Origin: an uncultured Clostridia bacterium
GTDB lineage: Bacteria > Bacillota > Clostridia > Lachnospirales > Lachnospiraceae
Length of the DNA: 64,000 bases
Direction of reading: 5' to 3'
Assembly: GCA_947643415.1 (NCBI GenBank)
Contig: CANRWA010000004.1
Span: forward strand, 1 to 64,000
Below, in pieces: positions 25,025 through 33,834 of this stretch (position 1 is its first letter; every line of letters starts with the position of its first letter). The position numbers and the translations under genes are program-made. The notes under the pieces are model-generated. The model searched no databases and had not been told where the DNA came from. It was given only the letters and a program-made list of their open reading frames with translations.

Positions 25025-26566
25025 TTGTCGAAAGATTACTTATCTGAATTTTTTCCGGATCTGGAAGAATTTAGAGAAAAAACAATGGAATTTCATAAAA
25101 AGGAGATCTCAGTGGCAGAGTACAAAGCATTCTCTGGTGGCTTTGGAAGCTATGCCGAGAGAGGAGGAGCCACCCATATGCTGAGACTCCGGATGGCGGG
25201 GGGGCAGATTACGAAAGGGCGTTTGAAGTTTATCACCGAAACATGTGATAAATATAATATTGATAAAATAAAACTTACGACATGTCAGTCAGTCCAACTG
25301 CATCATCTGGAACCCGGGGATCTGTGTGAGATGATGGCGGCGGCCTGGAAAGCTGGTATGATTTCCCGCGGCGGCGGAGGTGATTTCCCACGGAATGTTA
25401 TGGCATCCCCGCTTTCTGGCGTACAGAGGGAGGAGTACTTTGATGTGCTTCCCTTCGCACAGGCGGCAGGTGATTATATGATGGGCTTCATTAAAGCGGT
25501 AAAATTCCCCCGCAAATTGAAAGTTGGCTTTTCCAATTCCCCGGCAAATGAAACGCATGTTACCTTCCGGGATCTTGGTTTTGCCGCTGCCCCGGAAGGG
25601 ACATTTGATGTCTATGCTGCCGGGGGGCTTGGAATCAAACCCAAACTGGGAGTATGTGTAGCGAAGGGGATTACCCCCAATAAAACCCTTTATTATATTA
25701 AGGCTATGGTGAATACTTTTATAACACATGGCGATTATAAAAACCGCGGGCGGGCAAGAACCCGTTATCTGCAGGATACGTTGGGGCCGGAGGGACTTGT
25801 TAAGGCCTATCAGGAAAAGTTAGATGAGGTGCTTGCCACAGAACACCTGGATCTGGATATTGCTGTTCCGGTTCTCTCAAAGACCGGCTGTGGTACAGCT
25901 ATAGAGGACAAGCGCATTATCCTCCAAAAACAAGAGGGACTCTATGCTGTCTTTTATCAGCCGGCAGGCGGCATCTTTGCACCTGCAAAGGCAAAGGAAC
26001 TGTATCAGCTTATCAAGGATATGGATGATGTGGAAATACGCCTTACGCCAGATGAGGGGCTCTATGTCATTAACTGTAATGCCGAAGAGGCAAAGCAGGT
26101 ACTTGATCAGACAGCGGACGGGGCGAATACTTTATTTGAAACATCGGTTGCCTGTATTGGAAACGCAGTCTGTCAGGTCGGGCTTCGAGATTCCCAGGCG
26201 TTACTGCATGATTGTATAGAGGCAGTCCGCAAAGAAAATTTTGCTGATGGTGTTCTTCCCAAAATTCATATTTCCGGCTGCCCTTCTTCCTGTGGGACGC
26301 ACCAGATCGCAGACATAGGCCTGCGTGGTGCTGTAAAACAGACCCCGGACGGCCCGAAGCCGGCCTTTGCAATTTTTGTGGGAGGTTGTGAATGGCAGGG
26401 GAAAGAGACTCTTGCCGATACAGATAAAACCATTGCAATCGAAGATATTCCGCGTTTTTTTGTAGAACTTGGCAAAATTATCTCCTCTGAGAATATGACA
26501 TATGAGGAATGGGCTGCATCAGATAAGGAGTGTCTTGACAGCCTGATTGATAAGTATGCAGGCTGA
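25025..26566 (+). CDS. Ferredoxin-type nitrite/sulfite reductase (sirohaem protein)
   Basis: The 513-residue protein is a sirohaem/[4Fe-4S] reductase catalysing six-electron reduction of sulfite or nitrite. Two ferredoxin-like half-domains are seen (YAERGGATHMLRLRMAGGQITKGRLKFI and FYQPAGGIFAPAKAKEL). The sirohaem/Fe4S cysteines lie in VACIGNAVCQVG (Cx5C, about residues 378-384) and HISGCPSSCGTHQ (Cx3C, about residues 418-422). RKLKVGFSNSP and DYKNRGRARTRYL are catalytic-face segments with Arg and Lys. I choose the TTG at 25025, 7 bases after AAGGAGTG, since no closer start agrees with the family. Length fits the single-subunit ferredoxin-type enzymes. Confidence 0.88.
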   Translation: MSKDYLSEFFPDLEEFREKTMEFHKKEISVAEYKAFSGGFGSYAERGGATHMLRLRMAGGQITKGRLKFITETCDKYNIDKIKLTTCQSVQLHHLEPGDLCEMMAAAWKAGMISRGGGGDFPRNVMASPLSGVQREEYFDVLPFAQAAGDYMMGFIKAVKFPRKLKVGFSNSPANETHVTFRDLGFAAAPEGTFDVYAAGGLGIKPKLGVCVAKGITPNKTLYYIKAMVNTFITHGDYKNRGRARTRYLQDTLGPEGLVKAYQEKLDEVLATEHLDLDIAVPVLSKTGCGTAIEDKRIILQKQEGLYAVFYQPAGGIFAPAKAKELYQLIKDMDDVEIRLTPDEGLYVINCNAEEAKQVLDQTADGANTLFETSVACIGNAVCQVGLRDSQALLHDCIEAVRKENFADGVLPKIHISGCPSSCGTHQIADIGLRGAVKQTPDGPKPAFAIFVGGCEWQGKETLADTDKTIAIEDIPRFFVELGKIISSENMTYEEWAASDKECLDSLIDKYAG

Positions 26567-26961
26567 GGATTATGGCTGATCCTGCATCAGATATATTCTG
26601 AAACAGTGGACAGCTACAGAAATGTAAATTGAACCCATTCAACCGATTTTAATTATTTCACTTCAAAATATGATATAATTCTTAAGGTAGCTCAGTGGCG
26701 CCGATTTAGGGAATAGTAAAATTTAGATAAAAAGTGAGATAAAGCAATGAATCCATACCAATGTATCATAAATATTAATACAATATACCATATAGGGGCT
26801 GTCGGGAAATAGATAGCCCCAGATTGATTCTTATATGTCATAAATAGATAAAATTTTGAAGATAAATGGCATTTTACATTGAAAAACTTACCCCTTTTAG
26901 TTAGTCTGTCAACAGTGGTAAGGCATTTGTTTAAGTTGCTGAACTTTTATACACATAAATC
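26567..26961. other. A+T-rich intergenic stretch without a gene
   Basis: Nothing coding was found over about 400 bases. It holds a hairpin GGGGCT...AGCCCC (about 26794-26819) without a T-tract, resembling the end of a decayed insertion sequence, and a TATAAT (about 26672) without a convincing -35. Confidence 0.5.
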
Positions 26962-26980
26962 GGCTTACAAGCCGTAAGCC
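26962..26980 (-). terminator. Hairpin after the PDDEXK nuclease gene
   Basis: GGCTTAC/GTAAGCC pairs around five bases just after the stop. A nearly identical 19-bp palindrome (27718-27736) lies inside the same gene. Confidence 0.5.
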
Positions 26981-26983
26981 AAT

Positions 26984-28042
26984 TTATTCAGACAGTTCAT
27001 TTTCTATTTCCTCTACTGTCGGCAGACTGCTCTTAAATTCCTCACGAAGTACCTTTGTCAATTCATATTCCGCAATCCCGATTGGTTGTGAAATATCATT
27101 AAGCGTATACTCAGCAACGACATCATCTTTATCCTTACATATAAGTATACCAATTGTCGGATTATCCTTTTCTGTTTTCATCTGTTTATTGACAGCCGTG
27201 ACGTAGAAATTTAATTTTCCTGCAAATTCTGGCTTGAATTTTTCCGTTTTCAGTTCTACTACAACATAGCAATGAAGGCGGACATGGTAAAAAAGCAAAT
27301 CTATATAGAAATCACTTTCGCCGACATGCAAATGTATTTGCCTACCAAGATACGAAAAACCTGTGCCCAATTCTAATAGAAATTGAGTAATTTGATTGAT
27401 AAGGGCATCTTCCAATTCTTTTTCGTCATATTTTTCTCTCAAGGTCAGAAAGTCAAAATTGTATGGATTTTTTAATGTTTGTTCAGCTAAATCAGACTGC
27501 GGCTCTGGCAATTTTAATTGGAAATTGGTAATAGCTTTGCCTTGTCTGTCATACAGACCGCTATCTATTTGATGTTCTAAAACAGTTCTGCTCCAACCGT
27601 TATCCATCGTTTTCTGCGCATAAAATAATGCTTCTGCAATATTTTTACACTTATACATAATCCTCTGATTATGCCCCCACGGAATAGATTTAATTATTTT
27701 TTCAATTAATTCCATTTGGCTTACAGCCTGTAAGCCATTTTCGTCGGAGTTATAAAATTTGTACCAATAACGTATGCTTTTTAAGTTTTGAACTGAAAAA
27801 CCCGACATATTAGGAAAAGTCTTTCGTAAATCCTTGCTCATTGTTGCAAGAAACGCCTCTCCCCATTTTGCATTTTTCTGCTTGGCAACAATATCTCTGC
27901 CTATATCCCAATATAAATCGAGCATCTCATGATTCACCTTAACAGAAGCCTCTATCTGACTATGCTTTATCCTGTTCTTTATATTCTCTATCCATGCTTT
28001 ATATTCATCATCCACAATAAAGCCAACCTCTCTGCCTGCCAT
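26984..28042 (-). CDS. YhcG-family PDDEXK nuclease (DUF1016)
   Basis: The 352-residue product matches the YhcG/DUF1016 family. The N-terminal helical domain contains MLDLYWDIGRDIVAKQ, FPNMSGFSVQNLKSIRYWY and IPWGHNQRIMYKC. The C-terminal PDDEXK nuclease core has GESDFYIDLLFYHVRLHCYVVVELKTEKFKPE, with catalytic Asp and E-x-K in order, and GILICKDKDDVVAEY. Homologues are linked to mobile DNA and DNA repair or defence; the cellular role is unsettled. GGAGGAAGATAAG precedes the ATG. The gene is A+T-rich compared with upstream genes and lies beside a TnpV remnant, suggesting arrival by transfer. Confidence 0.88.
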   Translation of the reverse strand: MAGREVGFIVDDEYKAWIENIKNRIKHSQIEASVKVNHEMLDLYWDIGRDIVAKQKNAKWGEAFLATMSKDLRKTFPNMSGFSVQNLKSIRYWYKFYNSDENGLQAVSQMELIEKIIKSIPWGHNQRIMYKCKNIAEALFYAQKTMDNGWSRTVLEHQIDSGLYDRQGKAITNFQLKLPEPQSDLAEQTLKNPYNFDFLTLREKYDEKELEDALINQITQFLLELGTGFSYLGRQIHLHVGESDFYIDLLFYHVRLHCYVVVELKTEKFKPEFAGKLNFYVTAVNKQMKTEKDNPTIGILICKDKDDVVAEYTLNDISQPIGIAEYELTKVLREEFKSSLPTVEEIENELSE

Positions 28043-28177
28043 TCTTATCTTCCTCCAATCAGTATATCCTATCCTATGCCTGTATATGTGTTCTCCATTT
28101 TACCATATACGGATGAATTTTTCCACTTTCTCAGATGAAACAGCGCCATTAGCTGTGCGCCAATGCCGCTTTCAAAA

Positions 28178-28507
28178 TCAATTAAAAATAAGTTCTGCAA
28201 AAAATATTTCATTTGCCTGTTGCCTAACGCAATTCATGGTTCCTGTCCATTTTATAGGATTATTCTCTTTTAATTGCTCAGTAATGCCTTGGTTTTGTTT
28301 CATCTGCTCTACAATCCAAAAGACACACTCTTGTGCTTGATTGTCAATTTCAACAAGGTACTCATTCAGTTTTCCGCTTGTAAGTAGGTTTATATAAGAT
28401 ATTCTAAGGTAATGTTGTAGAAAATATAAATGTCGCTGTCCATAAATACCTATTTCAAAATTTCCTGTGTCTGGTGTTTCAAGCTTGGGAACTGCGTTAT
28501 CGCTTAC
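28178..28507 (-). pseudogene. Remnant of transposon protein TnpV
   Basis: Translated on the minus strand, this frame gives a product with IGIYGQRHLYFLQ, INLLTSGKLNEYLVEID, QAQECVFWIVEQM and GITEQLKENNPIKW, matching the TnpV family of Clostridium mobilisable transposons. The frame is closed by a stop at 28508-28510 and has no usable start codon or ribosome site near its 5' end, so the N-terminus is lost. It marks a decayed mobile element between the nuclease and the PHP gene. No transposase or recombinase is nearby. Confidence 0.75.
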
Positions 28508-28663
28508 TCATTTTATCTATTCTTTTAGTGATGCGGGAACACAATAAATTGTTGGGAAAAGAGAACAAAAATTTAAAATGTGCCGGGGAGGTAAGTAAAT
28601 GTTGAATCTGTTGACTAAATGGATGGTTAAATGTACGAGTTGTGTTAATTTGGAGACGCAACG

Positions 28664-29446
28664 CTAGGATTTCACTATAAGGCTGTTAAGTTCCTTAATC
28701 TTATATCCAACATCTTCAGGGCAGTGTGCATCAGACGAAGTGATGATTTTTACATTATATTTTTTTAATATTCTAAGCAGTTCTTCATTCATGCCAAGCG
28801 AAGCCGTTTCAGGACATCTTCTGGCGGCTCCACTATTTTGGTCTGCATACATTTTACTTTTTGAGAGTTCTATAGCCAGATCTTCATAGTAGTCTGATAG
28901 TGAATACGATGGTTTATGGCCGAATAATTTGATTGCGTCCGGATGGCCAATACCATCAAATATTCTACTCTTTGCCAGTGAAATAGAATCCTCGAAATAT
29001 CTGCGATATATTTTATCAACATCTATCCCAGCCCAATGCTCAGCCTTATGATCGAAAGCAAAATTATCAACAAAATGTATGCTTCCCAATAAAAAATCAA
29101 AGTCTTTACCTTTGGTAAGATCAAAGGTAAAGCTTTCAAACTCTCTGAAATAGCATATTTCAAGACCAAACTTGATTTCTACTGGAAACTGCTCGTTTCT
29201 AACTTGTTCGATAAGTTCCAAATAGTCTGCGAGTTTGTGTACGCCTGCATTTCTATGAAACCATGCATCTACATATTCACTATATGCACACACGGAATCA
29301 TACATTGGAACAAACTCTTCAAATCTGTAACAATGCTCAAGAAGACGTATTTCATCCATCTCCATTTCAACTGCTTGACTTACAAATTGTTTGATCCAAT
29401 CAAGCGTGTATGCCCCGCGTTCAATATGAATATGTCCATCTATCAT
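28664..29446 (-). CDS. PHP-domain phosphatase, histidinol-phosphatase-like
   Basis: A 260-residue PHP-family metallohydrolase. Metal-binding motifs appear in order: DGHIHIERG (motif I), LLEHCYRFEE (II), FGLEICYF and LGSIHFVDNFAFDH (III), GHPDAIKLFG and SSDAHCPEDVG (IV). This agrees with HisJ-type histidinol phosphatases, which release phosphate from L-histidinol phosphate, but no other his gene is in view. Another small phosphate ester is possible. GGGGGATAAAGAG precedes the ATG. It lies alone between the transposon remnant and the divergent phosphoketolase gene. Confidence 0.85.
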   Translation of the reverse strand: MIDGHIHIERGAYTLDWIKQFVSQAVEMEMDEIRLLEHCYRFEEFVPMYDSVCAYSEYVDAWFHRNAGVHKLADYLELIEQVRNEQFPVEIKFGLEICYFREFESFTFDLTKGKDFDFLLGSIHFVDNFAFDHKAEHWAGIDVDKIYRRYFEDSISLAKSRIFDGIGHPDAIKLFGHKPSYSLSDYYEDLAIELSKSKMYADQNSGAARRCPETASLGMNEELLRILKKYNVKIITSSDAHCPEDVGYKIKELNSLIVKS

Positions 29447-29603
29447 TTCTCTTTATCCCCCAAAGTCTTTTATATCCAAATACTTTAACAGCATTGGAAA
29501 GTTCCCTGACCATAATTATAACACCTCATTCCCGGAAATGAAATAGATTTCTTTGCACGGGATAAAACAAATTGGAATATACCGAAAGTTGCTTAAAAAG
29601 GAC

Positions 29604-29632
29604 TTGAATAAATTCCCCACAAACTATATAAT
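29604..29632 (+). promoter_or_regulatory. xfp: Sigma-A promoter of the phosphoketolase gene
   Basis: TTGAAT-N17-TATAAT lies 43 bases before the start codon, with consensus -10 and spacing. Confidence 0.75.
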
Positions 29633-29674
29633 AAAGATGTTCATATATAGAGAAAATGTCGAAAGGAGTTTATT

Positions 29675-32047
29675 ATGAGCGAAAATACTTGTCTTGAAAA
29701 GCAGCCTCTTAATGATGAGATGCTGCAGAAAATGGATGCTTATTGGCGTGCTGCCAACTATTTGTCTGCCGGGCAGTTATATTTGTTGGACAACCCGCTG
29801 ATGCGTGCACCACTTACGATGGAACATATCAAAAAGAAGATCGTAGGTCACTGGGGAACTGTTCCAGGACAGAACTTTGTCTGGACACATTGTAACCGTG
29901 TGATCAAGCGTTATGACCTGGATATGATCTATATTTCTGGTCCTGGCCATGGCGGTAACTTCCAGATTGCCAATACATATCTGGAGGGAACATACAGTGA
30001 AGTATATCCGAACATCAGTCAGGATGAAGAGGGTATGAAGAAGATGTTCAAGCAGTTCTCTTTCCCAAGCGGCGTACCGAGTCACTGTGCCCCGGAGACA
30101 CCTGGTTCTATCAATGAAGGTGGCGAGCTTGGATACTCTATCGCTCATGCATTTGGTGCTGTATTTGATAATCCGGATCTGATTGCTGTAGCAGTAGTCG
30201 GTGATGGCGAGTCAGAGACAGGCCCCCTTGCAACTTCATGGCATTCCAATAAATTCCTGAATCCGGTTAATGATGGTGCAGTGCTGCCAGTTCTTGACAT
30301 GAATGGATACAAGATCAGCAATCCTACCGTGTTTGCCCGTCTTTCTCATGAAGAGGTAGAGCACTTCTTCCTTGGCTGTGGCTGGGAGCCCCATTTTGTA
30401 GAGGGCGATGATCCGATGACGATGCACAAGCTGATGGCTGAGACCATGGATACCTGTATTGAAAAGATCAAAGAGATCCAGAAAAATGCCCGCGATAATA
30501 ACGATGCTACGAGACCGGCATGGCCGATGATCGTTCTCCGCACACCGAAGGGATGGACTGGTCCGAAAGTAGTAGACGGAGATAAGATTGAGGGATCTTT
30601 CCGTGCCCATCAGGTACCAATGTCCATGGAGAAACCGGAGCATCTTGACCAGCTCAAAGAGTGGCTGGAGAGCTACAGGCCAGAAGAACTTTTTGATGAA
30701 AATGGACGCCTTGTACCAGAGATCGCAGAGCTGACACCAAAGGGAAATTCCCGTATGGGATCAAATCCGCATGCCAATGGCGGTCTTCTTATGAAGGATC
30801 TGCGCCTTCCGGATTTCCGTGACTATGGCATCGAGGTACAGCCTGGTAAGACAAAGGCGCAGGATATGATTGAACTGGGCGGCTATATCCGTGACATCTT
30901 TAAATTGAATAAAGAAAATAAGAACTTCCGTATCTTCGGACCAGATGAGTCCATGTCAAACCGTCTCTACCATGCTTTTGAGGAAGAAAACCGCGCATGG
31001 AATGCCGAGATGTATGACGATGACGACAAGCTGGCTCAGGATGGACGTATTATGGACGGTATGCTTTCCGAGCATATGTGTGAAGGATGGTTAGAGGGTT
31101 ATCTGCTGACAGGACGTCATGGTTTCTTTGCCAGCTATGAAGCGTTTATCCGTATCGTTGACTCCATGGCAGCACAGCATGCAAAATGGCTGAAGGTGAC
31201 AAACCAGCTTTCCTGGAGACAGCCTATCGCTTCCCTGAACTTTATCCTGACATCCAATGTATGGCAGCAGGATCACAATGGATTTACCCATCAGGATCCG
31301 GGATTTTTAGACCATATCGCAAATAAAAAGGCGGACGTAGTACGTATGTATCTGCCGCCAGACACAAACTGCCTGCTTTCCTGCTTTGATCACTGTATCA
31401 AGAGCAAAAACTATGTCAATGCCATTGTTGCATCCAAACATCCAAGCTGTCAGTGGCTGACGATGGATCAGGCAGTAAAACACTGTACACAGGGTATTGG
31501 TGTATGGGAATGGGCCAGCAATGACCAGAATGAAGAGCCAGATCTTGTTCTTGCCTGCTGTGGTGATACACCTACTCTGGAGACACTGGCTGCTACTACG
31601 ATCCTCCGTGATGCAATGCCAGAACTTAAGATCCGTGTTGTCAATGTCGTTGACCTGTTTAAACTTGAGTCCGATACGAAACATCCTCATGGTCTCAGCG
31701 ACCGCGAATTTGATTCCATCTTTACAAAGGATGTACCAGTTATTTTCGCATTCCATGGTTATCCGACACTGATCCATGAGCTGACTCATGACCGCAACAA
31801 CAAGAAATTCTCTGTACATGGTTATCTGGAGGAAGGTACCATCACAACTCCATTTGATATGCGTGTCCAGAATGAGATTGACCGTTTCAATCTTGTGAAA
31901 GATGCCATTATGCATCTGCCGCAGCTTGGCAATAAGGGATCTTATCTGATTCAGCAGATGAATGATAAACTGGTTGAGCATAAACAGTATATCGCTGAGT
32001 ACGGTCAGGATCTTCCAGAGATCCGTGACTGGGTATGGCATGTATAA
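29675..32047 (+). CDS. xfp: Xylulose-5-phosphate/fructose-6-phosphate phosphoketolase
   Basis: The 790-residue thiamine-diphosphate enzyme splits xylulose 5-phosphate (or fructose 6-phosphate) with phosphate to acetyl phosphate and glyceraldehyde 3-phosphate (or erythrose 4-phosphate). Seen: the N-terminal [15 protein letters not shown], the GPGHGG loop, the TPP/Mg site [17 protein letters not shown], the central ETMDTC and [13 protein letters not shown] segments, and the C-terminal [15 protein letters not shown] and [15 protein letters not shown]. Length is normal. GAAAGGAG stands 8 bases before the ATG. It is monocistronic, with a promoter matching consensus and a terminator, fitting a highly expressed gene for pentose use. 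Confidence 0.97.
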   Translation: MSENTCLEKQPLNDEMLQKMDAYWRAANYLSAGQLYLLDNPLMRAPLTMEHIKKKIVGHWGTVPGQNFVWTHCNRVIKRYDLDMIYISGPGHGGNFQIANTYLEGTYSEVYPNISQDEEGMKKMFKQFSFPSGVPSHCAPETPGSINEGGELGYSIAHAFGAVFDNPDLIAVAVVGDGESETGPLATSWHSNKFLNPVNDGAVLPVLDMNGYKISNPTVFARLSHEEVEHFFLGCGWEPHFVEGDDPMTMHKLMAETMDTCIEKIKEIQKNARDNNDATRPAWPMIVLRTPKGWTGPKVVDGDKIEGSFRAHQVPMSMEKPEHLDQLKEWLESYRPEELFDENGRLVPEIAELTPKGNSRMGSNPHANGGLLMKDLRLPDFRDYGIEVQPGKTKAQDMIELGGYIRDIFKLNKENKNFRIFGPDESMSNRLYHAFEEENRAWNAEMYDDDDKLAQDGRIMDGMLSEHMCEGWLEGYLLTGRHGFFASYEAFIRIVDSMAAQHAKWLKVTNQLSWRQPIASLNFILTSNVWQQDHNGFTHQDPGFLDHIANKKADVVRMYLPPDTNCLLSCFDHCIKSKNYVNAIVASKHPSCQWLTMDQAVKHCTQGIGVWEWASNDQNEEPDLVLACCGDTPTLETLAATTILRDAMPELKIRVVNVVDLFKLESDTKHPHGLSDREFDSIFTKDVPVIFAFHGYPTLIHELTHDRNNKKFSVHGYLEEGTITTPFDMRVQNEIDRFNLVKDAIMHLPQLGNKGSYLIQQMNDKLVEHKQYIAEYGQDLPEIRDWVWHV

Positions 32048-32100
32048 TACAAATACAGACTGAAAGCAGTAGTTCAGTTTTGAAATGATTTTTGGAGTAG

Positions 32101-32142
32101 AGCCCTCTGTCGCTTTGTTATCAGAAGCAGCAGGGGGCTTTA
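32101..32142 (+). terminator. Phosphoketolase terminator
   Basis: AGCCCTCTGTCGCTT pairs with AAGCAGCAGGGGGCT around a 9-base loop, then TTTAT. Confidence 0.8.
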
Positions 32143-32150
32143 TGGATACA

Positions 32151-32213
32151 GGGCAATTGCTTAAAAATTTGTTTCAAAGCGGGCGGATTCCACAAATTTT
32201 TAAGCGATTGCCC
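32151..32213. repeat. Large imperfect palindrome
   Basis: GGGCAATTGCTTAAAAATTTGT pairs over 22 bases with ACAAATTTTTAAGCGATTGCCC, leaving a 19-base loop. It lies directly after the phosphoketolase terminator and before the DUF3990 promoter. It lacks a T-tract, so it may be a palindromic repeat element rather than a terminator. Confidence 0.7.
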
Positions 32214-32233
32214 TAATATGGATAAATCTTTTC

Positions 32234-32262
32234 TTGTGTATCAATTGTTTTGAGGGTATAAT
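32234..32262 (+). promoter_or_regulatory. Promoter of the DUF3990 operon
   Basis: TTGTGT-N17-TATAAT, 57 bases before the chosen start of the first gene. Confidence 0.6.
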
Positions 32263-32318
32263 AAAAGAAATAATTTTTGGTTCGTTTAAGATAAACGTTT
32301 TTGGAATGGGGATTTTAT

Positions 32319-32957
32319 ATGGATAACCATACGTTAACACTATACCATGGATCCAAATCTGGTATCCATGGTAAAATAGAACCTGTTAGCCGTGACAGAT
32401 GTGATTTTGGAAAAGGGTTTTATATGGGGACAGACCGTATTCAGCCGCTTACTTTGATCTGTAACTATGAAAGAGCTAGATTATATACATTGCAGATAAA
32501 TCTGTCAGATCTTAAAATTCTTAACTTAGAGCTGGGGGTGGAATGGGCTTTGCTCATTGCATATAATCGCCGAAAAATGGAAATGGCAAAGGATTCTCCT
32601 ATTTATAAACGGGTAGGCAATATGGCAAAGGGGTATGATATGGTTGTGGGATATATAGCAAATGACAGAATGTTTGTGGTTCTGGATCGTTTTTTCCGTG
32701 GCGACATTACAGATTCAGCGTTTATACACAGTCTATCTGCCATAAAACTGGGAAAGCAGTATGTGGCACTGACACAAAAAGCCTGCGATCATGTGCAGAT
32801 ATTGCAGGAGCAGGAACTTTTGGAAGCAGATAGAGAGAAATTAAAAAAGGAAAGTGAAGAAAACCGTCAAAGAGGTATTGCTATGGCGGATGAGATCTGT
32901 CGTAGATATCGTCGTGAGGGAAGATTTTTTGACGAGATATTGACAGCAGGAGGTTGA
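32319..32957 (+). CDS. DUF3990 protein, possible ADP-ribosyltransferase-like toxin
   Basis: The 212-residue product starts MDNHTLTLYHGSKSGI, with the YHGS motif, followed by CDFGKGFYMGTDRIQPLTL and GYDMVVGYIANDRMF. These are DUF3990 hallmarks and resemble the H-Y-E-type NAD-binding fold of ADP-ribosyltransferase toxins (fold assignment from family knowledge). A charged coiled-coil (about residues 168-195) precedes the C-terminus. The ATG at 32319 is chosen over the upstream in-frame codon at 32301 because TGGGGA sits 9 bases before it. It is the first of four tightly packed genes. The next gene is a candidate antitoxin by position only. Confidence 0.75.
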   Translation: MDNHTLTLYHGSKSGIHGKIEPVSRDRCDFGKGFYMGTDRIQPLTLICNYERARLYTLQINLSDLKILNLELGVEWALLIAYNRRKMEMAKDSPIYKRVGNMAKGYDMVVGYIANDRMFVVLDRFFRGDITDSAFIHSLSAIKLGKQYVALTQKACDHVQILQEQELLEADREKLKKESEENRQRGIAMADEICRRYRREGRFFDEILTAGG

Positions 32958-32961
32958 TGCG

Positions 32962-33402
32962 ATGGAACTTAGACTAGATCAGCGCCAGCTCTGTGATATT
33001 CAGGGAAGATTGTTTGAACTGGCTCTTAAAAACGGCTATGATTGCCCCGTGTTCATCGAGTATTTTATGAACAGCCATGCAGCGGCCTGTCTGGACGATA
33101 TTTATGACCGGCTTCAATGGGCCGGGGAAGAGTATATCCTTGAGGAATTAGAGGATGAGTCAGGAGGATTAAGAAAAGCAGGGGAGGTATATTCAAATGA
33201 AGTGATGTATTGGTCGGGATATATCTACCGTTACTGGCATTATTATAAGAATCAGACCAGTAGAAGGATCTATCAGATGGCGAATGCGCAGATCATGAAC
33301 GAATGCTGGCTTGGCTTCCATACCTTGGATGTGGAGATGGCGATCGATGATCTGGAAGAGATATATATGCAGAAAACAATGAAAACAGGAGCAGGAGAAT
33401 GA
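32962..33402 (+). CDS. Unknown helical protein, partner of the DUF3990 gene
   Basis: A 146-residue acidic, probably all-helical protein (ELRLDQRQLCDIQGRLFELALKNG, CLDDIYDRLQWAGEEYI, MYWSGYIYRYWHYY). I recognise no family. It starts 4 bases after the DUF3990 stop and overlaps the acetyltransferase gene by 4 bases (ATGA), so the three are coupled. AGGAGG stands just before the ATG. Size, acidity and order suggest a toxin-neutralising partner, but nothing in the sequence proves this. Confidence 0.75.
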   Translation: MELRLDQRQLCDIQGRLFELALKNGYDCPVFIEYFMNSHAAACLDDIYDRLQWAGEEYILEELEDESGGLRKAGEVYSNEVMYWSGYIYRYWHYYKNQTSRRIYQMANAQIMNECWLGFHTLDVEMAIDDLEEIYMQKTMKTGAGE

Positions 33403-33833
33403 TACGAAGAGCAACGAAAAAGGATGCTATATATGTTGCTGAAATGGCAGAAATGATATGGGAGAGCCATTCGGTTGAAGAATTGATAAGGGAATTCGAG
33501 ACAGAGATTGACAATGAGGAATGTGTGGTATATATATACTGCGTGGATACTATGCCGGTTGGATTCGCACAGTGTGGATTGCGCCATGATTACGTGGAAG
33601 GGACGGATAGCAGTCTGGTTGGATATTTAGAGGGAATCTTTATCCGGGAGGAATATCGGAAAAGAGGATACGCCAGGGCCTTGCTGGCAGAATGTGAAAA
33701 ATGGGCGAAGGAAAAGGGATGTTCTGAATTTGCAAGTGATTGTGAACTGAATAATGACGAGAGTTTTCATTTTCATATGAATGTTGGATTTGCGGAAGCA
33801 AACCGCATCATCTGTTTTACAAAGGAGATTTAG
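33399..33833 (+). CDS. GNAT acetyltransferase of the AAC(6') type
   Basis: The 144-residue GNAT enzyme transfers acetyl from acetyl-CoA. The CoA-binding signature is GIFIREEYRKRGYARALLAECEKWA. HDYVEGTDSSLVGYLEGIF and CSEFASDCELNNDESFHFHMNVGFAEANRIICFTK are signatures of the aminoglycoside 6'-N-acetyltransferase branch. Whether it acts on aminoglycosides cannot be read from sequence; chromosomal members often do so weakly. It overlaps the upstream gene by 4 bases, and the CPBP gene begins immediately after it. Its company with a toxin-like gene also leaves open a role in that system. Confidence 0.85.
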   Translation: MIRRATKKDAIYVAEMAEMIWESHSVEELIREFETEIDNEECVVYIYCVDTMPVGFAQCGLRHDYVEGTDSSLVGYLEGIFIREEYRKRGYARALLAECEKWAKEKGCSEFASDCELNNDESFHFHMNVGFAEANRIICFTKEI

Positions 33834-33834
33834 A

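Noticed and set aside
26687-26712. GGTAGCTCAGTGGC, resembling a tRNA D-arm
   Set aside because: No acceptor stem, anticodon arm or T-arm can be built around it; chance match.
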